From contig NZ_CP109442.1 of the NCBI RefSeq assembly GCF_036227205.1, positions 7,502,001 through 7,566,000 on the forward strand: DNA of 64,000 bases, given 5' to 3'. This document shows positions 37,411 to 46,620 of the stretch, one piece after another; the stretch's first letter is position 1, and the number at the start of each line of letters is the position of its first letter. Position numbers and translations under genes: made by a program. The notes below the pieces were generated by a model that saw only the letters and a program-made list of their open reading frames with translations, was not told the DNA's origin and ran no database searches. This DNA is from Amycolatopsis sp. NBC_01480. Its GTDB lineage: Bacteria; Actinomycetota; Actinomycetes; Mycobacteriales; Pseudonocardiaceae.

Positions 37411-38679
37411 ATGACGGCAGTGGCCGACGAAGACACCTGGACCGCGCGGCGGGTCAACCGGACGGCGCTGATCACCATGGTGGTGATGGTGTTCGCCTGG
37501 TCGGTCGACTACATCGACCGGTTCTCGATCGGCATGGCGCTGCCGCTGATCGGCCGGGAGTTCGGCCTCGGCAAGACCGAGCAGGGCTGGCTGGTGACGG
37601 TGTTCGCCCTGGTCTACATGGTCTGCCAGATCCCGGCCGGGTTCCTGGCCGACCGGTTCGGCGCCCGCGGGCCGATGCTGGTCACACTGGTGCTCTGGTC
37701 GGCGTTCACCGCGCTGACCGGGATGGCCGGCACGTTCGGCATGCTGCTGGTGGTGCGCGGGCTTTTCGGCGTGTGCCAAGGGCTTTTCCCGGCGGCCTCG
37801 TTCAAGGCGGTCGCGGAGCGCACGACTCCGGCCAACCGCGCGACCAGCGCCGGGGTGATGCTGTCCGCCAGCGGGATCGGCAGCGGGGTGGCGCCGCTGA
37901 TCGTCGGCCCGCTGCTGATGGCGGTCGGCTGGCGGCACACGTTCTTCTGGATGGCGGGCGCCGGGGTGGTCATCGGCGTCGCGGTCTGGGCGATCCTGCC
38001 CAAGGCGCTGCCGGAACGGCTCAGCAGCCTGTCCCGCACGGCGTCGAAGGACCCGGAGGTCTCGCGCAAGCAGCTGCTGAAGTCGCCGGTGGTCTGGAAG
38101 TTCACGTTGTTGTTCTGCACCACCAACATGCTCAGCTACGGCCTGATCACCTGGGTGCCGAGCTACCTGGTGGAGGCGCGCGGCCTGTCGCTGACCCAGA
38201 CCGGCGTGGCGGCCGCGATCCCGATGCTGGTCAGCATCGGCACCACCATCCTCGGCGGCTGGCTGTTCGACCGGTACTTCCACGACCACGGCCGCTGGTA
38301 CCTCGGCTCGGTCGCGCTGGTGACCGTGGTCCTGCTGGTGCTGATGGTGAACGCGGGCAGCACGGTGGAGTTCACCGTCTACGAGACGCTGGCCGTCGGG
38401 GTGTTCGGCCTGGCCACGATGGGCGTTTTCGGCCTGCCGCTGCGAGTGCTCCCCACGGCCCTGACCGGGATCGGCATGGGCGTGATGAACTTCGGCGGCC
38501 AGGTGGCCGGCGCGGTCGCCCCGCTCGCGATGGGCTGGCTGGCCGACACCTTCTCGTACACCGCCGCGTTCGGCTTCCTGATCGGCAGCACGCTGCTCAC
38601 CGTGGTGTTCGCCTTCTGGGTGCCGCAGACGCCCGCGCAGTTCGCCTTCGCCGGCGCCAAGCCGGCGGGAGTGGCATGA
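37411..38679 (+). CDS. MFS transporter
   Basis: The 422-residue protein has about 12 membrane helices. It opens ALITMVVMVFAWSVDYIDRFSIGMALPLI and has the MFS loop motif GFLADRFGARGP between helices 2 and 3, a central cytoplasmic loop around residues 205-230, and a second six-helix half. The start resembles the anion:cation symporter type of MFS carriers, which take up organic acids. GGAGG precedes the ATG. It overlaps the next gene (ATGA). In this island it may carry an acylated amino acid or a small peptide, but substrate cannot be read. Confidence 0.88.
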   Translation: MTAVADEDTWTARRVNRTALITMVVMVFAWSVDYIDRFSIGMALPLIGREFGLGKTEQGWLVTVFALVYMVCQIPAGFLADRFGARGPMLVTLVLWSAFTALTGMAGTFGMLLVVRGLFGVCQGLFPAASFKAVAERTTPANRATSAGVMLSASGIGSGVAPLIVGPLLMAVGWRHTFFWMAGAGVVIGVAVWAILPKALPERLSSLSRTASKDPEVSRKQLLKSPVVWKFTLLFCTTNMLSYGLITWVPSYLVEARGLSLTQTGVAAAIPMLVSIGTTILGGWLFDRYFHDHGRWYLGSVALVTVVLLVLMVNAGSTVEFTVYETLAVGVFGLATMGVFGLPLRVLPTALTGIGMGVMNFGGQVAGAVAPLAMGWLADTFSYTAAFGFLIGSTLLTVVFAFWVPQTPAQFAFAGAKPAGVA

Positions 38680-39581
38680 GGACTGCCGCCGAAACGATCG
38701 CCACGATCAACCGCCGCGCCAAGGAGGTGGGCGTCCGGGTCCGGCTCCACGCGGCCGAGATCGGCGGCCCGCGCCGGATCGGCATCGGCGAGGACGAACC
38801 GGTGGTCACGGCCTCGGTGTTCAAGGTCCCGGTCGCGCTGGAGCTGGCCCGGCAGGCCGCCGAGGGCGCCTTCGACCTGGCCGGCCGGGTCACCGTCGCG
38901 CCGGGACACCCCACCCCCAGCCCGTACGGCCTGGCGACCTTCCGGCACGAGGTGGTGCTGTCCTGGCACGATCTCGCGACCTTGATGATCGGCATCAGCG
39001 ACAACGTCGCCACCGACCTGATCCTCGCCGAAGTGGGCAAGGAAGCGGTGAACGCGTCCTTGCGGCGCCTCGGCTTCGAGGACACCGCCGTCCCGCAGGA
39101 CTGCCGGGAGGTGCTGGACAGCATCGGCGAGGACCTCGGACTGTCCTATGAGGACGATGAGGGGCTGCTGGCCGGACTGCCGTACGAGCAGGTGTCCGCG
39201 TTGCGCGCACTGCGGCCGGAGCACACCTGCCGGACGACGGCCGCCGAGATCACCCGGCTGCTCGGGCTGATCTGGCGCGACGAGGCGGCGCCGCCCGCCG
39301 CCTGCGCCGAGGTCCGGCGCTGGCTGGGACTCCAGGTGTGGCCGCACCGGCTGCGGGCCGGCTTCCCGGACGACGGGGTCCGCGTGAGCGGCAAAACCGG
39401 CACCCTGCCGTCGGTGCGCAATGAGGTGGGCGTGGTCGAGTACCCGGACGGACGTCGTTACGCCGTCGGGGTTTTCACGCGGGCCGAGGACACTCGCTCG
39501 AAAGCGCCGGAGCGGGACGCCTTCATCGGCTTCGCCGCGGCCGAGGCCGTCGGCTGGCTGAGGACCGCCGCGCCCGCCTGA
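38676..39581 (+). CDS. Class A beta-lactamase-like serine hydrolase, cytoplasmic
   Basis: The 301-residue protein has the penicillin-recognising fold motifs Ser47-V-F-Lys50, Ser108-Asp-Asn110 and Lys240-Thr-Gly. It lacks a signal peptide or lipobox, so it should act inside the cell. By eye the omega loop lacks the Glu166-x-x-Leu-Asn motif needed for deacylation in true class A beta-lactamases. A peptidase or amidase acting on D-amino-acid-containing peptides is more likely than antibiotic resistance. It is coupled by ATGA to the MFS gene and is a paralogue of the protein at 41128. Confidence 0.8.
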   Translation: MRTAAETIATINRRAKEVGVRVRLHAAEIGGPRRIGIGEDEPVVTASVFKVPVALELARQAAEGAFDLAGRVTVAPGHPTPSPYGLATFRHEVVLSWHDLATLMIGISDNVATDLILAEVGKEAVNASLRRLGFEDTAVPQDCREVLDSIGEDLGLSYEDDEGLLAGLPYEQVSALRALRPEHTCRTTAAEITRLLGLIWRDEAAPPAACAEVRRWLGLQVWPHRLRAGFPDDGVRVSGKTGTLPSVRNEVGVVEYPDGRRYAVGVFTRAEDTRSKAPERDAFIGFAAAEAVGWLRTAAPA

Positions 39582-39600
39582 TTCGTCGGCCCGGACGAAT
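39581..39600. promoter_or_regulatory. Candidate PucR operator, site d (perfect palindrome arms)
   Basis: ATTCGTCGGCCCGGACGAAT has perfect 7-bp arms around a 6-bp spacer. It starts at the last base of the preceding stop codon and lies 137 bp upstream of the S12 hydrolase gene, which heads the longest operon of the island. It is the best-conserved of the four sites. Confidence 0.6.
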
Positions 39601-39736
39601 TTTCCCGGCGCTCTCCTCGGTTCCGACGAACAAGTGACGCCGGTCACCGACCTAGCATTCCGGGGATGCCGGACCACCCTTCCCGGCCCTGCCGTTTCCC
39701 GGACACCCCTTCCCGGACACCGACGATGAGGTGCAC

Positions 39737-41131
39737 ATGTCGAAACTTTCGGAAATCGACGCCTGGCTCGAGGACAACCTGGCCGCGCTGCTGGCCGAGC
39801 ACCGGGTGCCCGGGGCGGCGATCGCGGTCCTGGCCGGCGGGGAGGTGATCGACCACGCGGCGGGCCTGCTGAACACCGGCACCGGCGTCGAGTCCACAGT
39901 GGACTCTGTGTTCCAGATCGGCTCGATCACCAAGCTCTGGACCACCACGCTGGCCATGCAGCTCGTCGACGAGGGCCGGCTCGAGCTCGACCGGCCGGTC
40001 CGGGACTACCTGCCGGAGTTCGCGCTCGCCGACCAGGCCGCCGCGGCACGGATCACCGTCCGGCAGCTGACCTGCCACACCGCCGGGTTCGAGGGCGACA
40101 TCTTCACCGACACGGGCACGGGCGACGACTGCGTGGCGAAGCTCGTGGCGACGCTCTCCGAAGTGCCGCAGCTGTTCGCGCCGGGGGAGATGTTCTCCTA
40201 CAACAACGCCGGCTACTGCGTGCTCGGCCGGGTGATCGAAGTGCTGCGCGGCAAGTCCTACGACGAATGCGTGCGCGACCACCTCTTCGTCCCGCTGGGC
40301 CTGACCCACGCGGCCGCCGGCCCGTACGACGCGATCCGGTACCGCGCCGCGATCGGCCACGTGCAGCCGACGCCGGAGGAGGCGCCACAGCCCGCGCCGG
40401 TCTGGGCGCTGGCCCGGTCCAACGCCCCGGCCGGCTCCACGCTCGCCATGCGCCCGCGGGACCTGCTGACCTTCGTCCGGATGCACCTCAACGGCGGCCG
40501 CGCCGACGACGGCACCCAGGTGCTGACGCCGGAGTCCGTGGCCGCGATGCGGGAGCAGCAGGTCGTGCTGCCCGACCTCGGCATGCTGGGCGACGCCTGG
40601 GGCCTCGGCTGGATGCTCTTCGACTGGCCCGGCGGCCCCGTGATCGGCCACGACGGCGGCACCATCGGCCAGTCCGCGTTCCTGCGGGTGGTCCCGGGTC
40701 CCGACGTCGCGGTCGCCCTGCTGACCAACGGCGGCTCGCCGACGCAGGTGTACCTGGAAGTCTTCCGGAAGGTGCTGGACGAGCTGGCCGGCGTGCGGAT
40801 GCCGGCGCTGCCGCAGCCGAACCCCGCCGAGACCCCGGCCGACGGCACGCGTTACGTCGGCGAGTACTCCTCGGCGGTGGCGGACACCGTGGTCAGCCAG
40901 GACACCGACGGGCGGCTGTGGATCGAGCACACGCCCAAGGGGATCATGGCCGAGGCCGGCGGCGGCACGCCGGACAAGACCGAGCTGCTGGGCTGGAAGG
41001 GCGACACGCTGGTCGCCACCCACCAGCAGCTCCCGGGGGTGTACCTGGCGCACGCCTTCGTCGGTGACGACGGCGACGGGCGCGCGCTGTACCTCCACAC
41101 CGGCCGGGCCGACCGCCGGGTCAGCCGATGA
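39737..41131 (+). CDS. S12-family serine hydrolase (class C beta-lactamase / D-aminopeptidase-like)
   Basis: The 464-residue protein has Ser63-I-T-Lys66 (GSITKLW), Tyr155-Asn-Asn (SYNNAGY) and His305-Asp-Gly (GHDGGTIGQ), the three motifs of the class C beta-lactamase/S12 group. A C-terminal beta domain from about 360 resembles that of D-aminopeptidases. No signal peptide is present. It is very similar to the second half of the fusion protein at 47609 (for example GDIFTDTGTGDDC against GDVFTDTGRGDDC). The ATG at 39737 is preferred over GTG 39731 because of AGG spacing. It overlaps the next gene by ATGA. Confidence 0.85.
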   Translation: MSKLSEIDAWLEDNLAALLAEHRVPGAAIAVLAGGEVIDHAAGLLNTGTGVESTVDSVFQIGSITKLWTTTLAMQLVDEGRLELDRPVRDYLPEFALADQAAAARITVRQLTCHTAGFEGDIFTDTGTGDDCVAKLVATLSEVPQLFAPGEMFSYNNAGYCVLGRVIEVLRGKSYDECVRDHLFVPLGLTHAAAGPYDAIRYRAAIGHVQPTPEEAPQPAPVWALARSNAPAGSTLAMRPRDLLTFVRMHLNGGRADDGTQVLTPESVAAMREQQVVLPDLGMLGDAWGLGWMLFDWPGGPVIGHDGGTIGQSAFLRVVPGPDVAVALLTNGGSPTQVYLEVFRKVLDELAGVRMPALPQPNPAETPADGTRYVGEYSSAVADTVVSQDTDGRLWIEHTPKGIMAEAGGGTPDKTELLGWKGDTLVATHQQLPGVYLAHAFVGDDGDGRALYLHTGRADRRVSR

Positions 41132-42024
41132 GCGCGATCGCCGACGAGATCGAAGCGGTTTTCGCGGACGCTGGGGCGCAAGGTTTCGTGCACGCGCGGG
41201 AAGTCGGCGTGCCGGACGGGCCCGAGGTCGCGGTCGGCGCGGACGACCCGGTGGTCCTCGCTTCGGTGTTCAAGATCCCGGTCGCGGTTGCCTACGCCCG
41301 GGAGGTCGTCGCCGGCCGGCTCGACGAGACCGAGCGCACCCGGGTGACCGCGCGGTACCGGATCGGCGGCATCGGCACCGCGGGCAGCGCCGACGACGTC
41401 GAGATGAGCTGGCGGGACCTGGCGCGCTTCATGCTGATCATGAGCGACAACGCGGCGACCGACGTGATTTTCCACCGGGTCGGCCAGGCGGCGGTGGACC
41501 GCGTGCTCAGCGATCTCGGGCTGGCCCGGACCCGGCTGATCGGCTGCTGCGAGGACTTGTTCGCCTCCGTCGCCGATGATCTCGGAGTTTCCGGCGAGGT
41601 CGACGAGATCCTCGCCGCGGCCACCCCGGAGCAGCTGTGGAAGCTCTCGGCGCTCGACCCGGAGCGCACCACGTCGTCGACCCCGCGTGAGATCACCACG
41701 CTGCTCGACGCCGTCTGGACCGACCGGGCGGGCGATCCGGCCGCGTGCGAGAAGGTGCGCGCGATCATGGCGCAGCAGATCTGGCCGCACCGGATCTCGT
41801 CCGGGTTCGGCTCCGGCGTGACGATCGCGGCGAAAACCGGGACCCTGCCGGCGATCCGCAACGAGGCGGGCGTGCTGACCCATGTGGACGGCCGCCGGTT
41901 CGCCGTCGCCGTGTTCACCCGCGCCGAATCACTCGAAGACCGCCTGCCCGCGGTCGACCGGTCCATCGGCCAAGCCGCGCGCCTGGCCGTCGACCACCTT
42001 CGCGCGCTGCCCGTGCACCCGTAG
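41128..42024 (+). CDS. Class A beta-lactamase-like serine hydrolase, cytoplasmic (paralogue)
   Basis: The 298-residue protein has Ser46-V-F-Lys49, Ser106-Asp-Asn108 and Lys236-Thr-Gly. LASVFKIPVAVAYAREV and IWPHRISSGFGSG align with its paralogue at 38676, so the two arose by duplication. It also lacks a signal peptide and a recognisable Glu166-type omega loop (the region reads EQLWKLSALDPERTTSSTP). Encoded between an S12 hydrolase and a peptide-binding lipoprotein, it probably hydrolyses imported peptides. Confidence 0.8.
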   Translation: MSAIADEIEAVFADAGAQGFVHAREVGVPDGPEVAVGADDPVVLASVFKIPVAVAYAREVVAGRLDETERTRVTARYRIGGIGTAGSADDVEMSWRDLARFMLIMSDNAATDVIFHRVGQAAVDRVLSDLGLARTRLIGCCEDLFASVADDLGVSGEVDEILAAATPEQLWKLSALDPERTTSSTPREITTLLDAVWTDRAGDPAACEKVRAIMAQQIWPHRISSGFGSGVTIAAKTGTLPAIRNEAGVLTHVDGRRFAVAVFTRAESLEDRLPAVDRSIGQAARLAVDHLRALPVHP

Positions 42025-42032
42025 GAGGATCC

Positions 42033-43631
42033 ATGAGAACAGCTCGGCTCACCGTCGCGATGGCGGGTGTGGTGGTTCTGGCCGTGAGCGCCTGCGGGAC
42101 GGCCGGCTCGTCCGGGCCGGACCGGACCGCGAACCAGAAACTGGCCGACGGCAAGACGTTCACCCTCGCGCTGCCTTCGGACCCGGGGTCGCTGGACCCG
42201 GCCATGACCGTCCTTTCGGTCACCCGCCAGCTCGACCAGTTCCTCTACGACGGACTGGTCACGATCGACACCACCGGCAAGCCGGTCGCGGGCCTCGCGC
42301 AGAAGTGGGAGGCCACCACGACCACGGCGTCCTTCACCCTGCGCCGCGGCGTCACCTGCGCCGACGGCACCCCGCTGACCGCGCGCGACGTGGCCGCGAA
42401 CATCAACTTCGTGGGCGACCCGGCGAACAAGTCACCGATCGCGGGGGTCACGGTCAAGCCGGGCACGAAGGCGGTCGGCGACGACGGTGCCGGGACGGTC
42501 ACGGTCACCAGCGGTTCGCCGGACTCGTTCCTGCTCCGCAACGTCGGCAGTGTGCCGATCGTCTGCGCCAAGGGGCTGGCCGACCGGTCCACCCTGGCCA
42601 AGGGGCAGCAGGGCACCGGCATGTTCACCGTCACCGAAATCGTGCCGAACGACCACTACACGCTCACCCGGCGCAAGGACTACACCTGGGGTCCCGGCCA
42701 GTGGCCGGCCAGCCAGCCCGGGCTGCCCGACAAGGTGGTCGCCCGGGTCATCCAGAACATGACCACCACCTCGAACCTGTTGCTGTCCGGGGAAGTCAAC
42801 GCCGGTTCGATCACCGGGCAGGACATCCGGCGGCTGAGCGCGCAGCGGCTGTTCCACGCCGACACCACCAACATGATCGGCGAGCTGTTCTTCAACCAGG
42901 CGCCCGGCCGGCCCGGCGTCGACCCGGCCGTGCGCCGGGCCTTGGTGCAGGCGCTCGACCTCGGCCAGATCGCCAAGGTGCTGAACAGCGGCGCCGGCGT
43001 GCCCGTCAAGGGCCTGGTCACCGGGGAGCCGCTGGCCTGCCCCGGCGATTCGGTCAGCGGGAAGCTGCCCGGCTTCGACGCGGCCGCCGCCAAGACCGCG
43101 CTCGACGCCGCGGGCTGGCGGCCCGGCGCGGACGGCGTGCGGGTCAAGGACGGCAAGCGGCTCGCGCTCACCGCCGCCTACGGCACGCAGATCGGCCCGA
43201 CCATGGCCCCGGCCGCCGAGCTGGTCCAGCAGTCCTTGAAGGGCATCGGCGCCGACGTCACGCTCAAGGCGGTCGACAGCCCCGGGCTGAGCCGGCTGCT
43301 GTTCGACACCGGGGACTGGGACCTTTCGCTGGCCCCGCTGGGGCTCACGCTGCCCAGCCAGCTGGTGCCGTTCGTGACCGGCCCGCTGCCCCCGGGAGGC
43401 ACCAACTTCGCGCACGTCCAGAACGCGCAGTACGAATCCCTCGTCGCCAAGGCGGCTTCGGCAGCCGGGGACGCCGGCTGCCCGAGCTGGCTGTCGGCCG
43501 AATCCGCGCTCTTCGCTCAACTGGACGTGGTGCCGTTCGCGAACACGGTGGTGCCGACCTTCGGTGCCAACGCGCGGTTCGCGATGAACCAGGGCGCCAT
43601 CCAGCCCTCGACGATCCGGATGTACTCCTGA
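42033..43631 (+). CDS. Peptide-binding lipoprotein of ABC importer (SBP family 5)
   Basis: The 532-residue protein begins with a lipoprotein signal: MRTARLTVAMAG, then VVVLAVSACG with lipobox AVSAC (Cys about 20). The family 5 features include FTLALPSDPGSLDPAMTVLS, LYDGLVTID, and TLRRGVTCADGTPLTARDVA. It captures oligopeptides or similar ligands outside the membrane and delivers them to the permeases downstream. AGGAGGAT at 42023-42030 is a strong ribosome binding site. It overlaps the permease gene by one base (TGATG). Confidence 0.93.
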   Translation: MRTARLTVAMAGVVVLAVSACGTAGSSGPDRTANQKLADGKTFTLALPSDPGSLDPAMTVLSVTRQLDQFLYDGLVTIDTTGKPVAGLAQKWEATTTTASFTLRRGVTCADGTPLTARDVAANINFVGDPANKSPIAGVTVKPGTKAVGDDGAGTVTVTSGSPDSFLLRNVGSVPIVCAKGLADRSTLAKGQQGTGMFTVTEIVPNDHYTLTRRKDYTWGPGQWPASQPGLPDKVVARVIQNMTTTSNLLLSGEVNAGSITGQDIRRLSAQRLFHADTTNMIGELFFNQAPGRPGVDPAVRRALVQALDLGQIAKVLNSGAGVPVKGLVTGEPLACPGDSVSGKLPGFDAAAAKTALDAAGWRPGADGVRVKDGKRLALTAAYGTQIGPTMAPAAELVQQSLKGIGADVTLKAVDSPGLSRLLFDTGDWDLSLAPLGLTLPSQLVPFVTGPLPPGGTNFAHVQNAQYESLVAKAASAAGDAGCPSWLSAESALFAQLDVVPFANTVVPTFGANARFAMNQGAIQPSTIRMYS

Positions 43632-44620
43632 TGACCGAAACTGCCGTCGCCACGGCGGTTTCCGGGCCGCGGGCCGGGCCCTGGCTGTCGTTCGGGCTGC
43701 GCCGCCTGGGCCGGTTCGCCGTCTCGGTGTGGGTGCTGGTCACCATGGCGTTCCTGATGATCCAGCTGATCCCGGGCGACCCGGTCCGCGCGGCGCTCGG
43801 CCTGACCGCCCCGGTCGAGCTGGTGAACGCGCGCCGCGCCGCGCTCGGCCTCGACCACCCGTTGTGGATGCAGTACCTCGATTACCTCGGCGGGCTGGTG
43901 CGGGGCGACTTCGGCACGTCGATGCTGAGCGGGGTGCCGGTGGCGCAGGTGATCGGCGACCGGCTGCCCGCGACGCTGGAACTGGCGGTGCCCGCGTTCG
44001 TGGTGGTCGTCGTCGTGGCGATCCCGCTCGGGCTGCTGTTCGCGATGCTGACCCGCGGCGGCCGGCGCCGCGGCAGCGAATTGGCGTTCACCTCGACCAC
44101 GGTGCTGTTCGCCGCCATCCCGGAGTTCCTGGTCGCGGTGGCGCTGGTGGCGTTTTTCGCGGTCCGGCTCGGCTGGTTCCCGGTGGCCGGGAGCGAGGGG
44201 ACGGGCTCGCTGGTGCTGCCGGTGATCGCGCTCGCGCTCGGCCCGGCGTCGGTCCTCTCGCGCATCGTGCGGGTGGAGACGCTTTCCGTGCTGGGCAACG
44301 ACTTCATCCGCACCGCCCGGGCGAAGCGGCTGCCCGCCCGGCTGATCTACGCGCGGCACGCGCTGCCGAACGCGCTGACCGCGACGCTGACCCTCGGCGG
44401 GATGATGCTGACCGGGATGGTCGCGGGCACCGTGCTGGTGGAGAACGTGTTCGCCTGGCCGGGGCTCGGCTCGACGATCGCGCAGTCGATCCTGCAGAAG
44501 GACTACCCGCTGGTGCAGGGCATCGTGCTGATCTACGGCGTCGGCGTGCTGCTGGTGAACCTGCTGGTCGACGTGCTGCTGGCCGTGCTCGACCCGCGTT
44601 CGACGATCCGGGAGGGCTGA
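43631..44620 (+). CDS. ABC transporter permease, DppB-like
   Basis: The 329-residue protein has six or so membrane helices. FLMIQLIPGDPVRAALG and GLDHPLWMQYLDYLGGLVRGDFG are typical of the DppB/OppB N-terminal half. It ends with LVENVFAWPGLGSTIAQS and VDVLLAVLDPRSTIREG. It forms the channel of the importer with the permease half of the next gene. TGATG overlaps on both sides imply tight translational coupling. Confidence 0.93.
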   Translation: MTETAVATAVSGPRAGPWLSFGLRRLGRFAVSVWVLVTMAFLMIQLIPGDPVRAALGLTAPVELVNARRAALGLDHPLWMQYLDYLGGLVRGDFGTSMLSGVPVAQVIGDRLPATLELAVPAFVVVVVVAIPLGLLFAMLTRGGRRRGSELAFTSTTVLFAAIPEFLVAVALVAFFAVRLGWFPVAGSEGTGSLVLPVIALALGPASVLSRIVRVETLSVLGNDFIRTARAKRLPARLIYARHALPNALTATLTLGGMMLTGMVAGTVLVENVFAWPGLGSTIAQSILQKDYPLVQGIVLIYGVGVLLVNLLVDVLLAVLDPRSTIREG

Positions 44621-46620
44621 TGAACCGGCGCGCGACGGTGCCAGCCGTCACCGATCCGACGGCCATCCTCGGCGAAACGGGTGGCGGCGAGCAGGCCCCG
44701 CGTCCGCCTGCTTCCGGCCGGATCGGCAACTGGCTCGCGGCCCTGCGCACCCCGCTGGGCGCGTTTTCGGCCGCCCTGCTGGTTTTGGTGCTCGTGCTCG
44801 CGGTGCTGGCCCCGGTCCTGTGGTCCGGCGACGCGTCCGCGGTGGACACGAACGCGATCAGCCAGGGCCCGTCGGCGGCGCACTGGGCCGGCACCGACGA
44901 ACTCGGCCGCGACATCCTCTACCGCGTCCTCGTGGCGACGCGGCTGTCGATCGTGCTGGCCCTGCTCGCGATGGTGCTCGGCGTGGTGGCCGGGCTGGTG
45001 CTCGGCACGCTGCCCTCGGTGCTGCCCCGCCCGCTCGGCCGGCTGTTGATCGCCGCGGTGAACATCGCGGTCGCGTTCCCGGGGCTGCTGCTGGTGTTGT
45101 TCTTCTCGGTCATCTTCGGGGTGGGCACGCGGGGCGCGGTGCTGGCGGTCGGTTTCGCGCTGGCGCCGGCGTTCGCGCGGCTGGCGCAGACGATGGCCGC
45201 TTCGGTCGCCGGCCGTGATTTCGTGGCCGCCGCGCGGGTCGCCGGGGCCGGCCGGATCCGGTTGCTGTTCCGGCATATCCTGCCCAACATCGCGGAGCCG
45301 CTGGTGGTCAACGCCACCATCGGCGCCGGGAGCGCGCTGCTCGCGTTCTCCGGGCTGTCGTTCCTCGGGATCGGCGTGCAGGCGCCCGACTACGACTGGG
45401 GCCGGCTGCTCGGCGAGGGGCTCAACGGGATCTACCTCAACCCGGTGGCGGCGCTCGCGCCCGGCGTCGCCGTGGTGCTGGCCGGCCTCGCGTTCAACCT
45501 GGCCGGCGAGACGGTCGCCGGGGTGGTCGGCGTGCGGACCCGCGCCCGTCGGCTCAGGCCGGCGCCGGTGGTCGTGCGGCGCGAGGACACCCCGGCGGAG
45601 CACGAAGACGCCGTGCTGGTGGTGGAAAACCTGCAGGTCGCGTTCCCCGGCCCGGCCGGGTGGACGGTGCCGGTGCGGGGCGTGAGCTTCAGCGTCGGCG
45701 CGGGTGAGGCGGTCGGCGTCGTCGGGGAGTCCGGTTCGGGCAAGAGCCTGACGGGGCTCGCGGTGGCCCGGCTGATCGAGGCCCCCGGCGTGGTCACGGC
45801 GGACCGGCTGGAGTTCGCCGGCCGCCCGGTGCTGACGACGCCGGAGCGCGAGCTGCGCGGACTGCTCGGCACGTCGCTGGCCATGGTGTTCCAGGACCCG
45901 ATGACCTCGTTCAACCCGGCCCGGCGGATCGGCCGTCAGCTCGCGGAGGTTTCCGAACAGCACCAAGGGCTTTCGCGCGCCGACGCGTTCGCCCGGGCCG
46001 TCGACCGGTTGCGCGCGGTGCGGATCCCGGCGGCGCGGCGGCGGGCCCGGCAGTACCCGCACGAGTTCTCCGGCGGGATGCGCCAGCGCGCGATGATCGG
46101 CATGGGCCTGATGGGCGACCCGCGGCTGATCATCGCCGACGAGCCCACCACGGCCCTGGACGTCACCGTGCAGCGGCAGCTGCTGCGCCTCCTGGCGCGG
46201 ACCCGGGCCGAACGGGGCACCGCGATCGTGCTGATCAGCCACGACATCGCGGTCGTTTCCCAGACCTGCGAACGGATCCTGGTCATGTACGGCGGACGGG
46301 TGGTGGAAGACCTGCCGTCCGGCACCGGCGTGACCCCGCGCCATCCGTACACCCGCGCCCTGCTGGCCACGACGCTGGACCTCGAGACCGACACCGCCGA
46401 GGCGCTCCCGGTGATCCCCGGTCGCCCACCGGAACCGGGTCGCATGCCGTCGGGCTGTGCGTTCGCTGCTCGCTGCCCTGCGGTGAGTGAGCGGTGTCGT
46501 ACTGAGGACCCGGTGTTGGAGCGGGTGAGCCCGGCGCATCGGGTGGCTTGCTGGTATCCGGATGGCTCGCCGGTTTCCCCGCCGGTGAAGCAAACCGTGA
46601 CCGCCGGAGGTGCGGAATGA
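44620..46620 (+). CDS. Fused DppC-type permease and DppD-type ATPase
   Basis: The 666-residue protein joins a complete permease (residues about 40-305; GTDELGRDILYRVLVATRLS, the coupling loop AARVAGAGRIRLL and RHILPNIAEPLVV) to a complete ATPase. The ATPase has Walker A GESGSGKS at 369-376, signature FSGGMRQR and Walker B LIIADE. Near the C-terminus the Cys pattern of oligopeptide ATPases is present (GCAFAARCPAVSERC). It would place channel and motor in one chain. It starts with TGATG coupling after GGAGGG and ends with an ATGA overlap. Confidence 0.92.
   Translation: MNRRATVPAVTDPTAILGETGGGEQAPRPPASGRIGNWLAALRTPLGAFSAALLVLVLVLAVLAPVLWSGDASAVDTNAISQGPSAAHWAGTDELGRDILYRVLVATRLSIVLALLAMVLGVVAGLVLGTLPSVLPRPLGRLLIAAVNIAVAFPGLLLVLFFSVIFGVGTRGAVLAVGFALAPAFARLAQTMAASVAGRDFVAAARVAGAGRIRLLFRHILPNIAEPLVVNATIGAGSALLAFSGLSFLGIGVQAPDYDWGRLLGEGLNGIYLNPVAALAPGVAVVLAGLAFNLAGETVAGVVGVRTRARRLRPAPVVVRREDTPAEHEDAVLVVENLQVAFPGPAGWTVPVRGVSFSVGAGEAVGVVGESGSGKSLTGLAVARLIEAPGVVTADRLEFAGRPVLTTPERELRGLLGTSLAMVFQDPMTSFNPARRIGRQLAEVSEQHQGLSRADAFARAVDRLRAVRIPAARRRARQYPHEFSGGMRQRAMIGMGLMGDPRLIIADEPTTALDVTVQRQLLRLLARTRAERGTAIVLISHDIAVVSQTCERILVMYGGRVVEDLPSGTGVTPRHPYTRALLATTLDLETDTAEALPVIPGRPPEPGRMPSGCAFAARCPAVSERCRTEDPVLERVSPAHRVACWYPDGSPVSPPVKQTVTAGGAE

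Noticed and set aside
38676..42024. Beta-lactam resistance genes
   Set aside because: SxxK, SDN and KTG are present, but there is no export signal and no clear deacylation Glu. The context is peptide uptake, so a resistance role is not supported.
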